Position numbers and translations under genes: made by a program. 64,000 bases of DNA, taken from positions 62,001 through 126,000 of the forward strand of contig NZ_FTPP01000002.1 of assembly GCF_900156345.1 (NCBI RefSeq). Reading direction: 5' to 3'. Each line of letters starts with the position of its first letter. The first letter of the stretch is position 1. Shown here piece by piece: positions 26,903 to 35,092 of this stretch. A model generated the notes under the pieces. The model did not search any database. It was not told where the DNA came from and saw only the letters and a program-made list of their open reading frames with translations. This stretch comes from Pontibacter indicus (GTDB taxonomy: Bacteria > Bacteroidota > Bacteroidia > Cytophagales > Hymenobacteraceae).

Positions 26903-29251
26903 GTGTTCAGAGCTAAATTCATATTAGTGCTGTTGTGGCAGCTGTTGCTGGTAGCCCCGGTGGCCATGGCGCAGGAGCAGCTACACCTCGACGGCGAAGA
27001 GCCGGAGCAGGACTGCGGCCTGACGCTTTCGGGCAAGGTGCTGGACCACGATACACGGGAGCCACTGATCGGCGCGACTATTTACATAGAAGAGCTGCAG
27101 CGCGGCACCCTGTCGGACGAGTACGGCAACTACCATTTTCACCACCTGTGCCGCGGGAGCTATACCTTAAAGGTGAGCTACGTGGGCTATGAGCCGCTGA
27201 CCTCCGGCTTCCGGATGGTCTCTTCGACGGTGCGCAACCTGTCGCTGCACGCCGATGCGCAGCAGTTGAAGGCGGTTGAGATTACTGGCAGCCGCTTGCA
27301 GGAGCAGGCGCAGGCCACCGAAACGCTCCAGGGGCGCGAGCTGGCGGAAACCCGTGGGCTCTCCTTGGGCGAGTCGCTGAAAAAGCTGACCGGGGTGAGC
27401 TCGGTGCAAACCGGCCCTACCGTCTCCAAGCCTGTGATCCACGGCTTGTTTGGTAACCGCGTGGTGATCATGAACAACGGTGTGCGGCACGAGTCTCAGC
27501 AGTGGGGCAACGAGCACGCCCCGGAAATCGACCCGCTGAACGCCCAGCAGATGCGGGTGATCAAGGGCGCGGCTGGCGTGCGCTATGGCTCTGACGCTAT
27601 TGGCGGCATCGTGCTGGTAGAGCCCAACGCGCTCCCGGACTCGGCAGGTATACGCGGCGAAATTGCCCTGATCGGCAGCACCAACAACCGCATGGGCACC
27701 GTGGCCGGTATGGCAGAAGGCAAACTACGGCAGCTGCCCCTGAGCTGGCGACTCCATACCTCTGTGAAGAAGGCGGGAAGTGCGCAAGCTCCCAGGTATA
27801 CCTTGAACAACACGGGCTTTGAGGAGCAGAACCTGGCGGCTACGCTGGGTTATAAGCGGCAGCGCTTCGGGGCGGAGCTGTATTACAGCTACTTCCACAC
27901 CAAGCTGGGCTTCCTGTCGTCGGCGCACATCGGCAACCTGACCGATCTGGAAAACGCCATTGGGCGGGAGCGGCCGGAGGAGACGGGCAGCTTTACCTAT
28001 ACCATCGCCCGCCCTTACCAGGATGTGACGCACCACCTGCTCAAGGCCAAAGCTTTCTACCAGACAGGCGAGGTAGGCGAGTTGCAGTTCACGTACGGAC
28101 TGCAGCAAAACGTGCGGCAGGAGTACGACCGCCATCGCAACACCGGCGATCGTCCGCAGCTGGACCTGGACCTGCAGACACACACGACCGAGCTGGTATG
28201 GGAGCATAAGCCAATCGCCAACCTCTCCGGAAGCATAGGAGTTTCTACCATCTGGCAGAACAACTCCTACGCCAATGGCACCAGGCCCCTGCTGCCTTAC
28301 TTCATCAATACCACCATCGGAGCTTTTGCTTCGGAGAAATGGCGAAAGGACAACCTGCAGCTGGAGGCCGGCATCCGCTACGACAACAAGTCGCTCGACA
28401 TCAAGCGATGGAACCGTACGGAGGGCGTGCTGCGCCCGTCCTATACCTTCCACAACTTTTCCGGCAGCTTCGGCGCCCTGTATGATTTGGGCTATCACTT
28501 CACGTTGAGCGCCAATGTGGGCTATGCTTCCCGCGCACCGCACGCTTACGAGTTGTTCGCCAATGGCCTGCACAACAGTGCGGCCTCTTTTGAGCGCGGC
28601 AACCCGGAGCTGGTGTCGGAAGACGCTGTGAACACCATGGCCACGCTGAACTACCATTCTAACCTCCGCCTGAACGGAGAGCTTAGTCTCTATTACAACA
28701 CCATCAACAATTACATTTACCTGCAGATACTGCCGGACTATGCCCTGGGTATAGGCGGCGCCTTCCTGCAGGCCGAGTATAGACAGGCCGATGCCCGTTT
28801 CTGGGGAGCGGACCTCAACTTCGACTACGCGCTGACCAACCGGCTGACGCTGAACAATAAAACATCGCTGGTATATGCCAAGAACCGCGAAACAGACAGT
28901 TACCTGCCCTTCATTACGCCTGGCCGCACCGACAACACCCTCCGCTACAGCTTCGAGAACGGGACTGCTTCCCGACTTTCGGACAGCTACCTGGCGCTCG
29001 GGGGATTGTACGTGGGTCGCCAGGGCCGTTCTGATGCGCAGTCAGACCCTGTTTTAGCGGCACCTGACGCTTACTTTCTATTGCATGCTGAGGCGGGCAC
29101 CCAACTGCAGTTTGGGAAGCAACAGGTGGAGCTTGGCATTGTGGGCAGCAACCTGCTCAACACCAGCTACCGCGATTATCAGAATCGTCTCCGCTACTTT
29201 GCTGACGAGATGGGCCGCATGATCATGTTCCGCATCAAGGTGCCGTTGTAG
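26903..29251 (+). CDS. TonB-dependent receptor, ZnuD-like
   Basis: 782 aa from GTG 26903. Signal peptide to about residue 23, a carboxypeptidase-regulatory-like domain (about 42-115; GKVLDHDTREPLIGATIYIE), a plug (about 125-240) with KPVIHGLFGNRVVIMNNGVR and QQWGNEHAPEIDPLNA, then a 22-strand-type barrel ending in FRIKVPL. The plug wording is that of the ZnuD/zinc receptor group, so TonB-driven uptake of zinc or a related metal is likely; the substrate is inferred. The 232-bp leader carries four motif copies. Flanked by His-rich partners. Confidence 0.8.
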   Translation: MFRAKFILVLLWQLLLVAPVAMAQEQLHLDGEEPEQDCGLTLSGKVLDHDTREPLIGATIYIEELQRGTLSDEYGNYHFHHLCRGSYTLKVSYVGYEPLTSGFRMVSSTVRNLSLHADAQQLKAVEITGSRLQEQAQATETLQGRELAETRGLSLGESLKKLTGVSSVQTGPTVSKPVIHGLFGNRVVIMNNGVRHESQQWGNEHAPEIDPLNAQQMRVIKGAAGVRYGSDAIGGIVLVEPNALPDSAGIRGEIALIGSTNNRMGTVAGMAEGKLRQLPLSWRLHTSVKKAGSAQAPRYTLNNTGFEEQNLAATLGYKRQRFGAELYYSYFHTKLGFLSSAHIGNLTDLENAIGRERPEETGSFTYTIARPYQDVTHHLLKAKAFYQTGEVGELQFTYGLQQNVRQEYDRHRNTGDRPQLDLDLQTHTTELVWEHKPIANLSGSIGVSTIWQNNSYANGTRPLLPYFINTTIGAFASEKWRKDNLQLEAGIRYDNKSLDIKRWNRTEGVLRPSYTFHNFSGSFGALYDLGYHFTLSANVGYASRAPHAYELFANGLHNSAASFERGNPELVSEDAVNTMATLNYHSNLRLNGELSLYYNTINNYIYLQILPDYALGIGGAFLQAEYRQADARFWGADLNFDYALTNRLTLNNKTSLVYAKNRETDSYLPFITPGRTDNTLRYSFENGTASRLSDSYLALGGLYVGRQGRSDAQSDPVLAAPDAYFLLHAEAGTQLQFGKQQVELGIVGSNLLNTSYRDYQNRLRYFADEMGRMIMFRIKVPL

Positions 29252-29304
29252 TCACTTTTCCTTTTTAGAAATCAATTAATTAAACCGAAAACAGTTTATT
29301 TATC

Positions 29305-29874
29305 ATGAAAAAATCATTCAGACCATACCTCGCATTCCTGTTCATGGGCAGCTTACTCACTTTTTCTGCTTGCAAAGACGAAGAAGATCCGGAGCCAGAC
29401 CATGAGCATGATGTGGTAACAACCGTGACCCTGACGCTGACACCTAGCAACGGCGGACAGCCAGTGACAGCCACTTGGGAAGACCTGGACGGCCCGGGCG
29501 GCAAGGCTCCGGAGATAGATCAACTGGTGCTTAGCGCCAACACCACCTATACCGGCTCTATCAGCTTCGCATCCGAAGAGGCGCACGACGACCATCACCA
29601 CGCGCACGACCTGACGGCTGATATTCGGGCAGAGGGTACTGCGCACGAGCTCTTCTATTTTGCAAATCCACAGGGTCTGGTAACTTTCACCAAAACTGAC
29701 AAAGACGCGAACGGCCGCCCTATTGGTCTGGAGACAACGGCTACCACCACTGCGGCCGTCCAAGGCAAGTTGCGCATCATGCTAAAGCACCAGCCGGGCA
29801 CCAAGAGCAGCACCAGCAACGAGAACACCGGCGAGACGGATGTGGACATCACCTTCGACACCACCGTGCAGTAA
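29305..29874 (+). CDS. His-rich lipoprotein, copy 1 of a tandem pair
   Basis: 189 aa. Signal peptide with lipobox FSAC (Cys23), then an acidic EEDPEPDHEHD segment. A second His cluster EEAHDDHHHAHD lies near residues 91-102; the rest is a small beta-rich domain ending KLRIMLKHQPGTK then GETDVDITFDTTVQ. It starts 53 bp after the receptor stop, so it is likely co-transcribed and located at the outer membrane. Metal capture for the receptor is inferred from the histidines. The family has no firm name that I can give. Confidence 0.75.
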   Translation: MKKSFRPYLAFLFMGSLLTFSACKDEEDPEPDHEHDVVTTVTLTLTPSNGGQPVTATWEDLDGPGGKAPEIDQLVLSANTTYTGSISFASEEAHDDHHHAHDLTADIRAEGTAHELFYFANPQGLVTFTKTDKDANGRPIGLETTATTTAAVQGKLRIMLKHQPGTKSSTSNENTGETDVDITFDTTVQ

Positions 29875-29891
29875 GCTTACTGTGTATCAAG

Positions 29892-29920
29892 AAAAGGGGC
29901 GCCAGTCGGCGCCCCTTTTT
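29892..29920 (+). terminator. Terminator of the receptor/lipoprotein operon
   Basis: Perfect 12-bp stem AAAAGGGGCGCC / GGCGCCCCTTTT with tetraloop AGTC and a trailing T tract, 17 bp after the lipoprotein stop. The following gap to 30132 holds only a candidate promoter. Confidence 0.95.
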
Positions 29921-30078
29921 ATTAGGGCCTTTTAAACCGGTAAATGCGCCTCAAAAAGAAGACTTTTTTGCTAAATCTTCCGTTAGAAACCACATGATAG
30001 TGCCGCACGTAAATCCGCTTGCTCTGAAGCAGACCACAGCGTTAGCACGCGAGGCACACCATCTTCTGAATAAAACAC

Positions 30079-30086
30079 TATATTTG
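30079..30086 (+). promoter_or_regulatory. Candidate -7 element for the second lipoprotein
   Basis: TATATTTG matches TAnnTTTG 47 nt before the ATG at 30133; no TTG is present at the proper spacing. With the terminator at 29892 it suggests separate transcription of copy 2. Confidence 0.45.
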
Positions 30087-30132
30087 ACAGATTGATCAAA
30101 CAACGGAAGCACCATCACGAAACTAAAACTGT

Positions 30133-30699
30133 ATGAACAAACTATTCAGACCATACCTCACTTTTCTGCTGATGGGCACCTTGCTCACTTTCTCGGCCTG
30201 CAAAGACGATGATGATCCGGGTCCGGATGAAGAGCAGGAGGTGATTACGGCTGTCACGATCTCGCTGACGCCAACAGGCAAGGGCCAGAATGCGGAAGCC
30301 ACCATCAGCACGCTGAGCGGAACGCCGGTACAGAACGCACCGCTTACACTTCGCCCGGGCACCGAATACACTGCCGTGGTGACTATGTCCGACGAGAGCA
30401 AGAATCCCGTGGCTGATATGACAGCTGAGATTCGCAATGAGCGCGATGAGCACTTGCTCGTGTATACCTTCACGCCGGATGCAGGCAGCAATGCGACGGT
30501 AAATGTAGCCGTCACGGACACAGACCAGAACAACCGCCCTCTCGGGCTGGAGTCGACGGTGACAACTGGTGCAGGGACAGGCAATGGTAAGCTGAAAGTC
30601 GTGCTGAAACACCAGCCGGGCGGCCTCAAAACAGGCACCAACACCACAGCCGGCGAAACCGACGTGGACGTGAGTTTTAATGTGATTGTAGGAAACTAA
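30133..30699 (+). CDS. Lipoprotein, copy 2 of the tandem pair, His-poor
   Basis: 188 aa, clearly a paralogue of the protein at 29305: both share FRPYL-FL-MG-LLTFSACKD, the PIGLE/PLGLES region, LKHQPG and GETDVD near the end. Lipidated Cys23. The His clusters of copy 1 are replaced here (DEEQEV and SDESKNPVADMTAE), so metal binding is less likely or different. It has its own candidate promoter and terminator. Confidence 0.75.
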   Translation: MNKLFRPYLTFLLMGTLLTFSACKDDDDPGPDEEQEVITAVTISLTPTGKGQNAEATISTLSGTPVQNAPLTLRPGTEYTAVVTMSDESKNPVADMTAEIRNERDEHLLVYTFTPDAGSNATVNVAVTDTDQNNRPLGLESTVTTGAGTGNGKLKVVLKHQPGGLKTGTNTTAGETDVDVSFNVIVGN

Positions 30700-30720
30700 G
30701 CGCTTGCACGTTAGAGCATA

Positions 30721-30759
30721 CAAAAGACCGCAGCAGGTATAGCCCGCTGCGGTCTTTTG
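30721..30759 (+). terminator. Terminator with an AGGTATAG loop
   Basis: Perfect 14-bp stem CAAAAGACCGCAGC / GCTGCGGTCTTTTG and a TTTTTT tail, 21 bp after the lipoprotein stop. The 11-nt loop is AGGTATAGCCC, a copy of the window-wide motif. Confidence 0.92.
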
Positions 30760-30841
30760 TTTTTTAGAGCTACCTATACCTTTGGGCTGCCTGGGCAGTC
30801 TGGTAGGGGATCAAGCTTGAAAGGCCTCGCTATACCTATAC

Positions 30842-31474
30842 CTAGCGGCCGAGTAGTTGCTGTCCCATCAGCATCTCGATGGTTTTGCCGATGCGTCTGG
30901 CCCTTGTTTCGGGGCGCTTCGCATCCTGTACGGCCAGCACGTGTTCTTTACGGTGTGTGAAGGCCAGCTTTTCAAATGTCTCCAGCAAACCCGCTGACTC
31001 CAGTGCTTCACGCAGATCCTGCGGTATTTCCACGGTCCTGATCTTGCGGTCTATACCCGGCGCATCAACCCCAAACTTCGACGGTGCGCTTCTTTCGGAT
31101 TCGTGCTTGAAGCGGAGCGAAGACCAGGTTTCATCTATCGCCACTTGCCTCACCGGCACGTAACCCAGGCCCGTTATCGCTTCCCAGCCACTGTCCCGGT
31201 TCAGGTCCGACTTTATTCCGGACGATTTTTTGGGATAGGCCACCCACAAAACACCGTTTCGTTTCAGGGTGGGCTCTGCCATCGGCACGTAGTAGTTCAG
31301 CTCACGGCTATCGGTAGCAAACACCTGTACGGCATCATAGGCTATACCTGCGGCTGGCGTAGGGTGCACTTCCATACCTTGTGCCTGCAGTGCTTCGGCT
31401 ATACCTGTAGGCGCGTTGAGCACCAGTACCTGCCATCCCGATTTCAGATTCAATTTCTTGCCGATGTCTTGCAT
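30842..31474 (-). CDS. YdeI/OmpD-associated (OmdA-like) family protein
   Basis: 210 aa from Met 31474; the upstream Met at 31522 adds 16 residues without family character. The C-terminal part IPQDLREALESAGLLETFEKLAF then THRKEHVLAVQDAKRPETRARRI is the OmdA/YdeI signature, and the N-terminal half (LKSGWQVLVLNAP, GVLWVAYPKKSSG) is a DUF3052-like fold often fused to it. Sometimes annotated bacteriocin protection; the actual role is unclear. Monocistronic. Confidence 0.75.
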   Translation of the reverse strand: MQDIGKKLNLKSGWQVLVLNAPTGIAEALQAQGMEVHPTPAAGIAYDAVQVFATDSRELNYYVPMAEPTLKRNGVLWVAYPKKSSGIKSDLNRDSGWEAITGLGYVPVRQVAIDETWSSLRFKHESERSAPSKFGVDAPGIDRKIRTVEIPQDLREALESAGLLETFEKLAFTHRKEHVLAVQDAKRPETRARRIGKTIEMLMGQQLLGR

Positions 31475-31600
31475 GTTTGTGTCTGGTTGAGTTTCCTGCC
31501 CTAAACTAACAGAAATCATCAAAATTTTACAGCCTTTTTGCGGACTCTTTCCACATTATCAGCAAAACGCTATATTTAATGTTGTCATCCCCTGAAACTT

Positions 31601-32842
31601 ATGTCTACAATACAGACTTCCCCACAAAAGCATTACCTGCTCAACGCCTCTGTGATTGTGGCGGCCCTCGGTTATTTCGTAGACATCTACGATTTGGTGC
31701 TGTTCAGCATCGTGCGCATCCCCAGCCTGCAGTCGCTGGGCGTGACAGACCCGACGGCCCTGCTGGAAGATGGCGTGATGCTGCTCAACATGCAGATGGC
31801 CGGCATGCTGCTCGGCGGCATCGCCTGGGGTGTGCTGGGGGACAAAAAGGGGCGACTGTCGGTGCTCTTCGGTTCCATTTTCCTGTACTCGCTGGCCAAC
31901 ATTCTGAACGGCTTTGTGACGACCATCCCCATGTATGCCGTGTTGCGCTTCGTGGCGGGGGTAGGCCTGGCCGGTGAGTTGGGTGCGGGAATCACGCTGG
32001 TATCGGAGGTGCTGCCCAAGGAGAAGCGCGGCTATGGCACCATGGTGGTGGCGACGATCGGCATCTCAGGGGCTATCCTGGCCGGCATCGTGGGCGAGTA
32101 CTTTGGCTGGCGCACCGCTTACTTTATTGGCGGCGGACTGGGCATGCTGCTGCTCCTGCTGCGGGTAGGGGTATACGAGTCGGGTATGTTCAATAACCTG
32201 AAGCAGACCAGCGTGACGCGTGGCAATTTCCTATCGCTCTTCACCAATGCCCAGCGCTTCTGGAAGTACCTCAAGTGCATCCTCATCGGCGTGCCGATCT
32301 GGTACATAGTAGGCATCCTGATCACTTTCTCGCCTGAGTTTGGGGTAGCACTCGGCGTGAAAGACACCGTTTCTGCGGCGCGGGCGGTCTCGTTCTGCTA
32401 CCTGGGCCTGGTCTTCGGTGACTTTGCCAGCGGCTTTTTAAGTCAGCGTTTCCGGAGCCGCCGCAACGTGGTGCTGGGCTTTCTGCTGCTCACCGGCATT
32501 TTTATTGGCGTATACCTGCTGGGGCGCAATTTCAGCCTGACCATGTTCTATACCTTGTGCGTGGCGCTGGGCTTCGCCGGGGGTTACTGGGCGGTGTTTG
32601 TGACCATCGCGGCCGAGCAGTTTGGCACCAACATCCGGGCCACCGTCACGACCACGGTGCCTAACTTTGTGCGAGGCGCTGTGGTGCCGCTCACCATTGC
32701 CTTTACCTACCTGAAAGACGGAGTAGGCCTGGTGCCGGGCGCGCTCCTGCTCGGGGTGCTCTGTCTGGCCGTCGCCGTAGTATCTATCCTGACACTGGCT
32801 GAGACTTATGGCAAAGACCTGGATTATATGGAGCCACTGTAG
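31601..32842 (+). CDS. MFS transporter, metabolite:H+ symporter type
   Basis: 413 aa with twelve hydrophobic segments. The sugar/metabolite-porter loop motif GDKKGRLSVLFGS lies between helices 2 and 3, and acidic residues sit in helix 1 (YFVDIYDLVLF). After helix 6 there is a cytoplasmic stretch YESGMFNNLKQTS, like KgtP/ProP-type symporters. The substrate cannot be read from sequence. No clear operon partner; the downstream gap carries a long inverted repeat. Confidence 0.85.
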   Translation: MSTIQTSPQKHYLLNASVIVAALGYFVDIYDLVLFSIVRIPSLQSLGVTDPTALLEDGVMLLNMQMAGMLLGGIAWGVLGDKKGRLSVLFGSIFLYSLANILNGFVTTIPMYAVLRFVAGVGLAGELGAGITLVSEVLPKEKRGYGTMVVATIGISGAILAGIVGEYFGWRTAYFIGGGLGMLLLLLRVGVYESGMFNNLKQTSVTRGNFLSLFTNAQRFWKYLKCILIGVPIWYIVGILITFSPEFGVALGVKDTVSAARAVSFCYLGLVFGDFASGFLSQRFRSRRNVVLGFLLLTGIFIGVYLLGRNFSLTMFYTLCVALGFAGGYWAVFVTIAAEQFGTNIRATVTTTVPNFVRGAVVPLTIAFTYLKDGVGLVPGALLLGVLCLAVAVVSILTLAETYGKDLDYMEPL

Positions 32843-32847
32843 TTTTT

Positions 32848-33009
32848 TGACAAAGGACTAAGTGACAAAAGACAAAGGATTTAAATAAGAAGGAGGAAGC
32901 TTTGTGCCATGCATAGAAACGCGGTGTCCGTTAAAGAATAGCAGGTACAGCGCCTTTGCTTAGATATAGCTTAACCGTCCTTTGTATTTTGTCAAACAGT
33001 CCTTTATCC
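32848..33009. repeat. Imperfect 33-bp inverted repeat, MITE-like intergenic element
   Basis: Arms 32848-32880 and 32977-33009, both rich in CAAAGGACT and TGACAAAA words, pair at about 27 of 33 positions around a 96-bp centre. The element starts 6 bp after the MFS stop and ends 75 bp before the DUF4286 gene. No coding potential; it could be a small non-autonomous element or a structured 3' end. Confidence 0.5.
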
Positions 33010-33083
33010 TTTTAACTTCCGTCTTTCTCACAATTTCTAAAGCCTATACCGGACTTATACCTATTGAATTCGTAATTTTGAGT

Positions 33084-33410
33084 ATGATTATCTACAACGT
33101 AACTATCAACATCGACAACAGTGTGGCCGAGGAGTGGCTGGACTGGATGAAGAGCACGCACATACCAGAGGTGATGGCCACTGGCTATTTCCTGAACAAC
33201 CAGATTGCCCGCCTGTTGCACGAGGAGGACAACGGCGGCACGACCTATGCCGTGCAGTATACCTGCCGCAACCTCGAAGACCTGGAAGAATACCAGCGCG
33301 ACCATGCCCCTGCCCTGCAGGCGAAAGTACAGGAGCGCTATCCCGAGAAGTTTGTGGCCTTCCGCTCTTTGCTCGAGATCGTAGGCCGGGACGTGGAGAA
33401 AGCACAATAA
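33084..33410 (+). CDS. DUF4286 family protein
   Basis: 108 aa from ATG 33084; an upstream in-frame start at 32982 would translate the inverted-repeat arm and was rejected. The pattern MIIYNVTINIDNSVAEEWLD, WMKSTHIPEVMATGYF and YAVQYTCRNLEDLEEYQ is DUF4286, a small soluble ferredoxin-like alpha/beta family of unknown role in Bacteroidota. TAATTTTG at 33073-33080 resembles a -7 element but leaves almost no leader. Confidence 0.88.
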   Translation: MIIYNVTINIDNSVAEEWLDWMKSTHIPEVMATGYFLNNQIARLLHEEDNGGTTYAVQYTCRNLEDLEEYQRDHAPALQAKVQERYPEKFVAFRSLLEIVGRDVEKAQ

Positions 33411-33425
33411 CCGGATACTGCCGAT

Positions 33426-33470
33426 AAAAGAACAGGCCCCTGCTCAGGTATAGCAGGGGCCTGTTCTTTT
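33426..33470 (+). terminator. Terminator with a CAGGTAT loop
   Basis: Perfect 19-bp stem (33426-33444 with 33452-33470; AAAAGAACAGGCCCCTGCT) and a 7-nt loop CAGGTAT; the AGGTATAG motif spans the loop and stem base. It lies 15 bp after the DUF4286 stop. Confidence 0.92.
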
Positions 33471-33562
33471 ATAGGCGTGATCAGCGAATCGGCACAAGGT
33501 ATAGCACCGCTCAACCGGCTGTGATTATACTTATAACCAGGTATAGCTACTCTAAAAAAGCA

Positions 33563-34042
33563 TTAGTCGGTGGTGTAGGTCTTGATCTGTTCTTCGTTGA
33601 AGGTACAGTTGAACCACTCGCTGCTTATGTCGGCTCCTATTTTTTTGTAGAACCCAATGGCAGGTTCGTTCCAGTCCAGCACCTGCCACCTCATGCGTTT
33701 GGCACCAATCTCTTTGGCTTCGCGAGCAACGGCGTTGAACAGCATTTTACCGATGCCGCCGCGTCGCAGGCGCTCGGTCACAATCAGGTCTTCCAGGAAA
33801 AGCATCTTCCCTTTCCACGTGGAATAACCAATGTAGTACAAGGCTATACCTATAATACCCTCTTCACCTTCGGCCACGAAGAACTTAAAAATCGGATTCT
33901 CGCCAAAGCCGTCCCACTTCATGTCCTCCACAGTGTTGGTCACTTCATCCGGCGCCTTTTCATACACAGCCAGCTCTTTGATCAGCGCATGCACTTGCGG
34001 CAGGTCGTCTATCGTTCCTCTTCGTATGTTGATCATATTCAA
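33563..34042 (-). CDS. GNAT family N-acetyltransferase
   Basis: 159 aa. Acetyl-CoA binding motif RLRRGGIGKMLFNAV, preceded by MLFLEDLIV and followed by MRWQVLDWNEPAIGFYKKIGA, which resembles the spermidine/diamine acetyltransferase group (SSAT-like). The substrate is inferred only from that resemblance. The start could be Met1 or Met3 (34036). No operon partner. Confidence 0.88.
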   Translation of the reverse strand: MNMINIRRGTIDDLPQVHALIKELAVYEKAPDEVTNTVEDMKWDGFGENPIFKFFVAEGEEGIIGIALYYIGYSTWKGKMLFLEDLIVTERLRRGGIGKMLFNAVAREAKEIGAKRMRWQVLDWNEPAIGFYKKIGADISSEWFNCTFNEEQIKTYTTD

Positions 34043-34099
34043 TTGTTGATTTTTCTGAAGGCTAAATTGTTAAATGGTTGAATTGTTGACGCATAATTC

Positions 34100-34119
34100 G
34101 GACAGGTCGCGACCTGTCC
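34100..34119. repeat. Perfect 20-bp palindrome
   Basis: GGACAGGTCGCGACCTGTCC, followed by CTACA. I recognise this word as a dispersed intergenic palindrome in other bacteria. It lies in the gap between the GNAT and thioesterase genes, next to simple AATTGTT-type repeats. Confidence 0.7.
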
Positions 34120-34185
34120 CTACAAAGCCAATCCCACAACTCGTGACTCAGAACTCGAGACTCTCCACTCTTACCTCCTAAACTC

Positions 34186-34998
34186 TCAAACTCCTAAACT
34201 TCCAAACTTTCTAACTTCCAAACTTTCTAACTTTAGAAACTTCGTCTTCGCCTGCACCAATTCTTTGCCTGATGCGAGGCTGGAGAGTTTGTGCAGAAAA
34301 GCATTCACCTCTTCTGCAGGCCCCGCCGTGGCGGTCACGGTGTCGCCCAGCGTGCTTTCAGCCTTAAAGATAATGTCAATTTCGCTTAGCTGCTGCTTTT
34401 CGAGCACCTCTACAGGCAAGGTTTCGAGCACCCATTGCAGGTAGCGGGTGTTGGTGACGTGACGGTTCAGGTCGATGTCGTGCCAGCGCACGGGCATTTG
34501 TGCCTCATAAGTTCCTTCTTGCAAAGCTGCTAGCTTCCCTTTGGCAAAAGGCAGCGGTTCTTTTCCCGGTACTACTTCTATGGCCGTAATGAATTCGGGT
34601 ACAGATACCATCTGGCGTTTCACCACATCCATCACCAGCCACACGCTCGTTGCTTGGCCCAGCAGCTCGCGGTCAGCGCCGTATACCCTGAAGTCGCGGT
34701 GCAGGAACACCCGCTCCCGGCCCGAAGCCCAGGTCTCCACGGTTATACCTTCGCGGTGCCTGGGGTAGCGGAACATCTCGACCCGCATGCGTTGCAGCAC
34801 CCAAGTTAGCCCCTGCTCCAACAGCTCGTACATCGAAATGCCCATCGTGGTTGTGTTGTCCCAGGCGGCTTCCTGCATGTAGCCGACCAGTGCCGGCAAG
34901 GTTGCCAGCCCGCTTTGGTCGGTTTCGGTGGAACGCACGGTAAAGGCGCTTTGCCCTGTCACTGATTTCATAGCATGAGTGGTAGGTTCGTGTTGCAA
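34186..34998 (-). CDS. Acyl-ACP thioesterase family protein
   Basis: 270 aa, double hot-dog fold. Motifs are ALVGYMQEAAWDNTTTMG, GLTWVLQRMRVEMFRYPRH, VETWASGRERVFLHRDFRVY and the second-domain MPVRWHDIDLNRHVTNTRYL with the conserved Asp-Asn-His set. It releases fatty acids from acyl carrier protein. Met10 (34971) is an alternative start. The C-terminal 15 residues (KLESLEVRKFGSLGV) are encoded by a 16-bp direct repeat of intergenic type, so the tail may be a recent extension. Confidence 0.87.
   Translation of the reverse strand: MQHEPTTHAMKSVTGQSAFTVRSTETDQSGLATLPALVGYMQEAAWDNTTTMGISMYELLEQGLTWVLQRMRVEMFRYPRHREGITVETWASGRERVFLHRDFRVYGADRELLGQATSVWLVMDVVKRQMVSVPEFITAIEVVPGKEPLPFAKGKLAALQEGTYEAQMPVRWHDIDLNRHVTNTRYLQWVLETLPVEVLEKQQLSEIDIIFKAESTLGDTVTATAGPAEEVNAFLHKLSSLASGKELVQAKTKFLKLESLEVRKFGSLGV
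34200..34231. repeat. 16-bp direct repeat at the thioesterase 3' end
   Basis: TTCCAAACTTTCTAAC occurs twice in tandem (34200-34215, 34216-34231), inside a longer run of CTCCTAAACT / CTCAAACTC words that starts near 34170 in non-coding DNA. It lies within the thioesterase reading frame. Confidence 0.75.
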
Positions 34999-35045
34999 GG
35001 TACGCAGGAATCAGGTGTGGGGCCAAGTCAGGTATAGGTATAAAA

Positions 35046-35072
35046 AAAGCACACCTATGCGAGGTGTGCTTT
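35046..35072 (-). terminator. Terminator after the DUF5362 gene
   Basis: AAAGCACACCT / AGGTGTGCTTT, 11-bp perfect stem, loop ATGCG; on the minus transcript it is followed by a run of U. It begins 21 bp past the stop at 35093. Confidence 0.9.
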
Positions 35073-35092
35073 GGAGTGTGCCGTGTTTTCTG

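Noticed and set aside
27725..28657. 310-codon open frame antisense to the TonB receptor
   Set aside because: Shadow frame in GC-rich barrel sequence; Val/Gln/Arg-rich without motifs.
33073..33080. Promoter -7 box of the DUF4286 gene
   Set aside because: TAATTTTG matches the consensus but lies 3 bp from the ATG, leaving virtually no leader and no -33 element; kept only as a remark.
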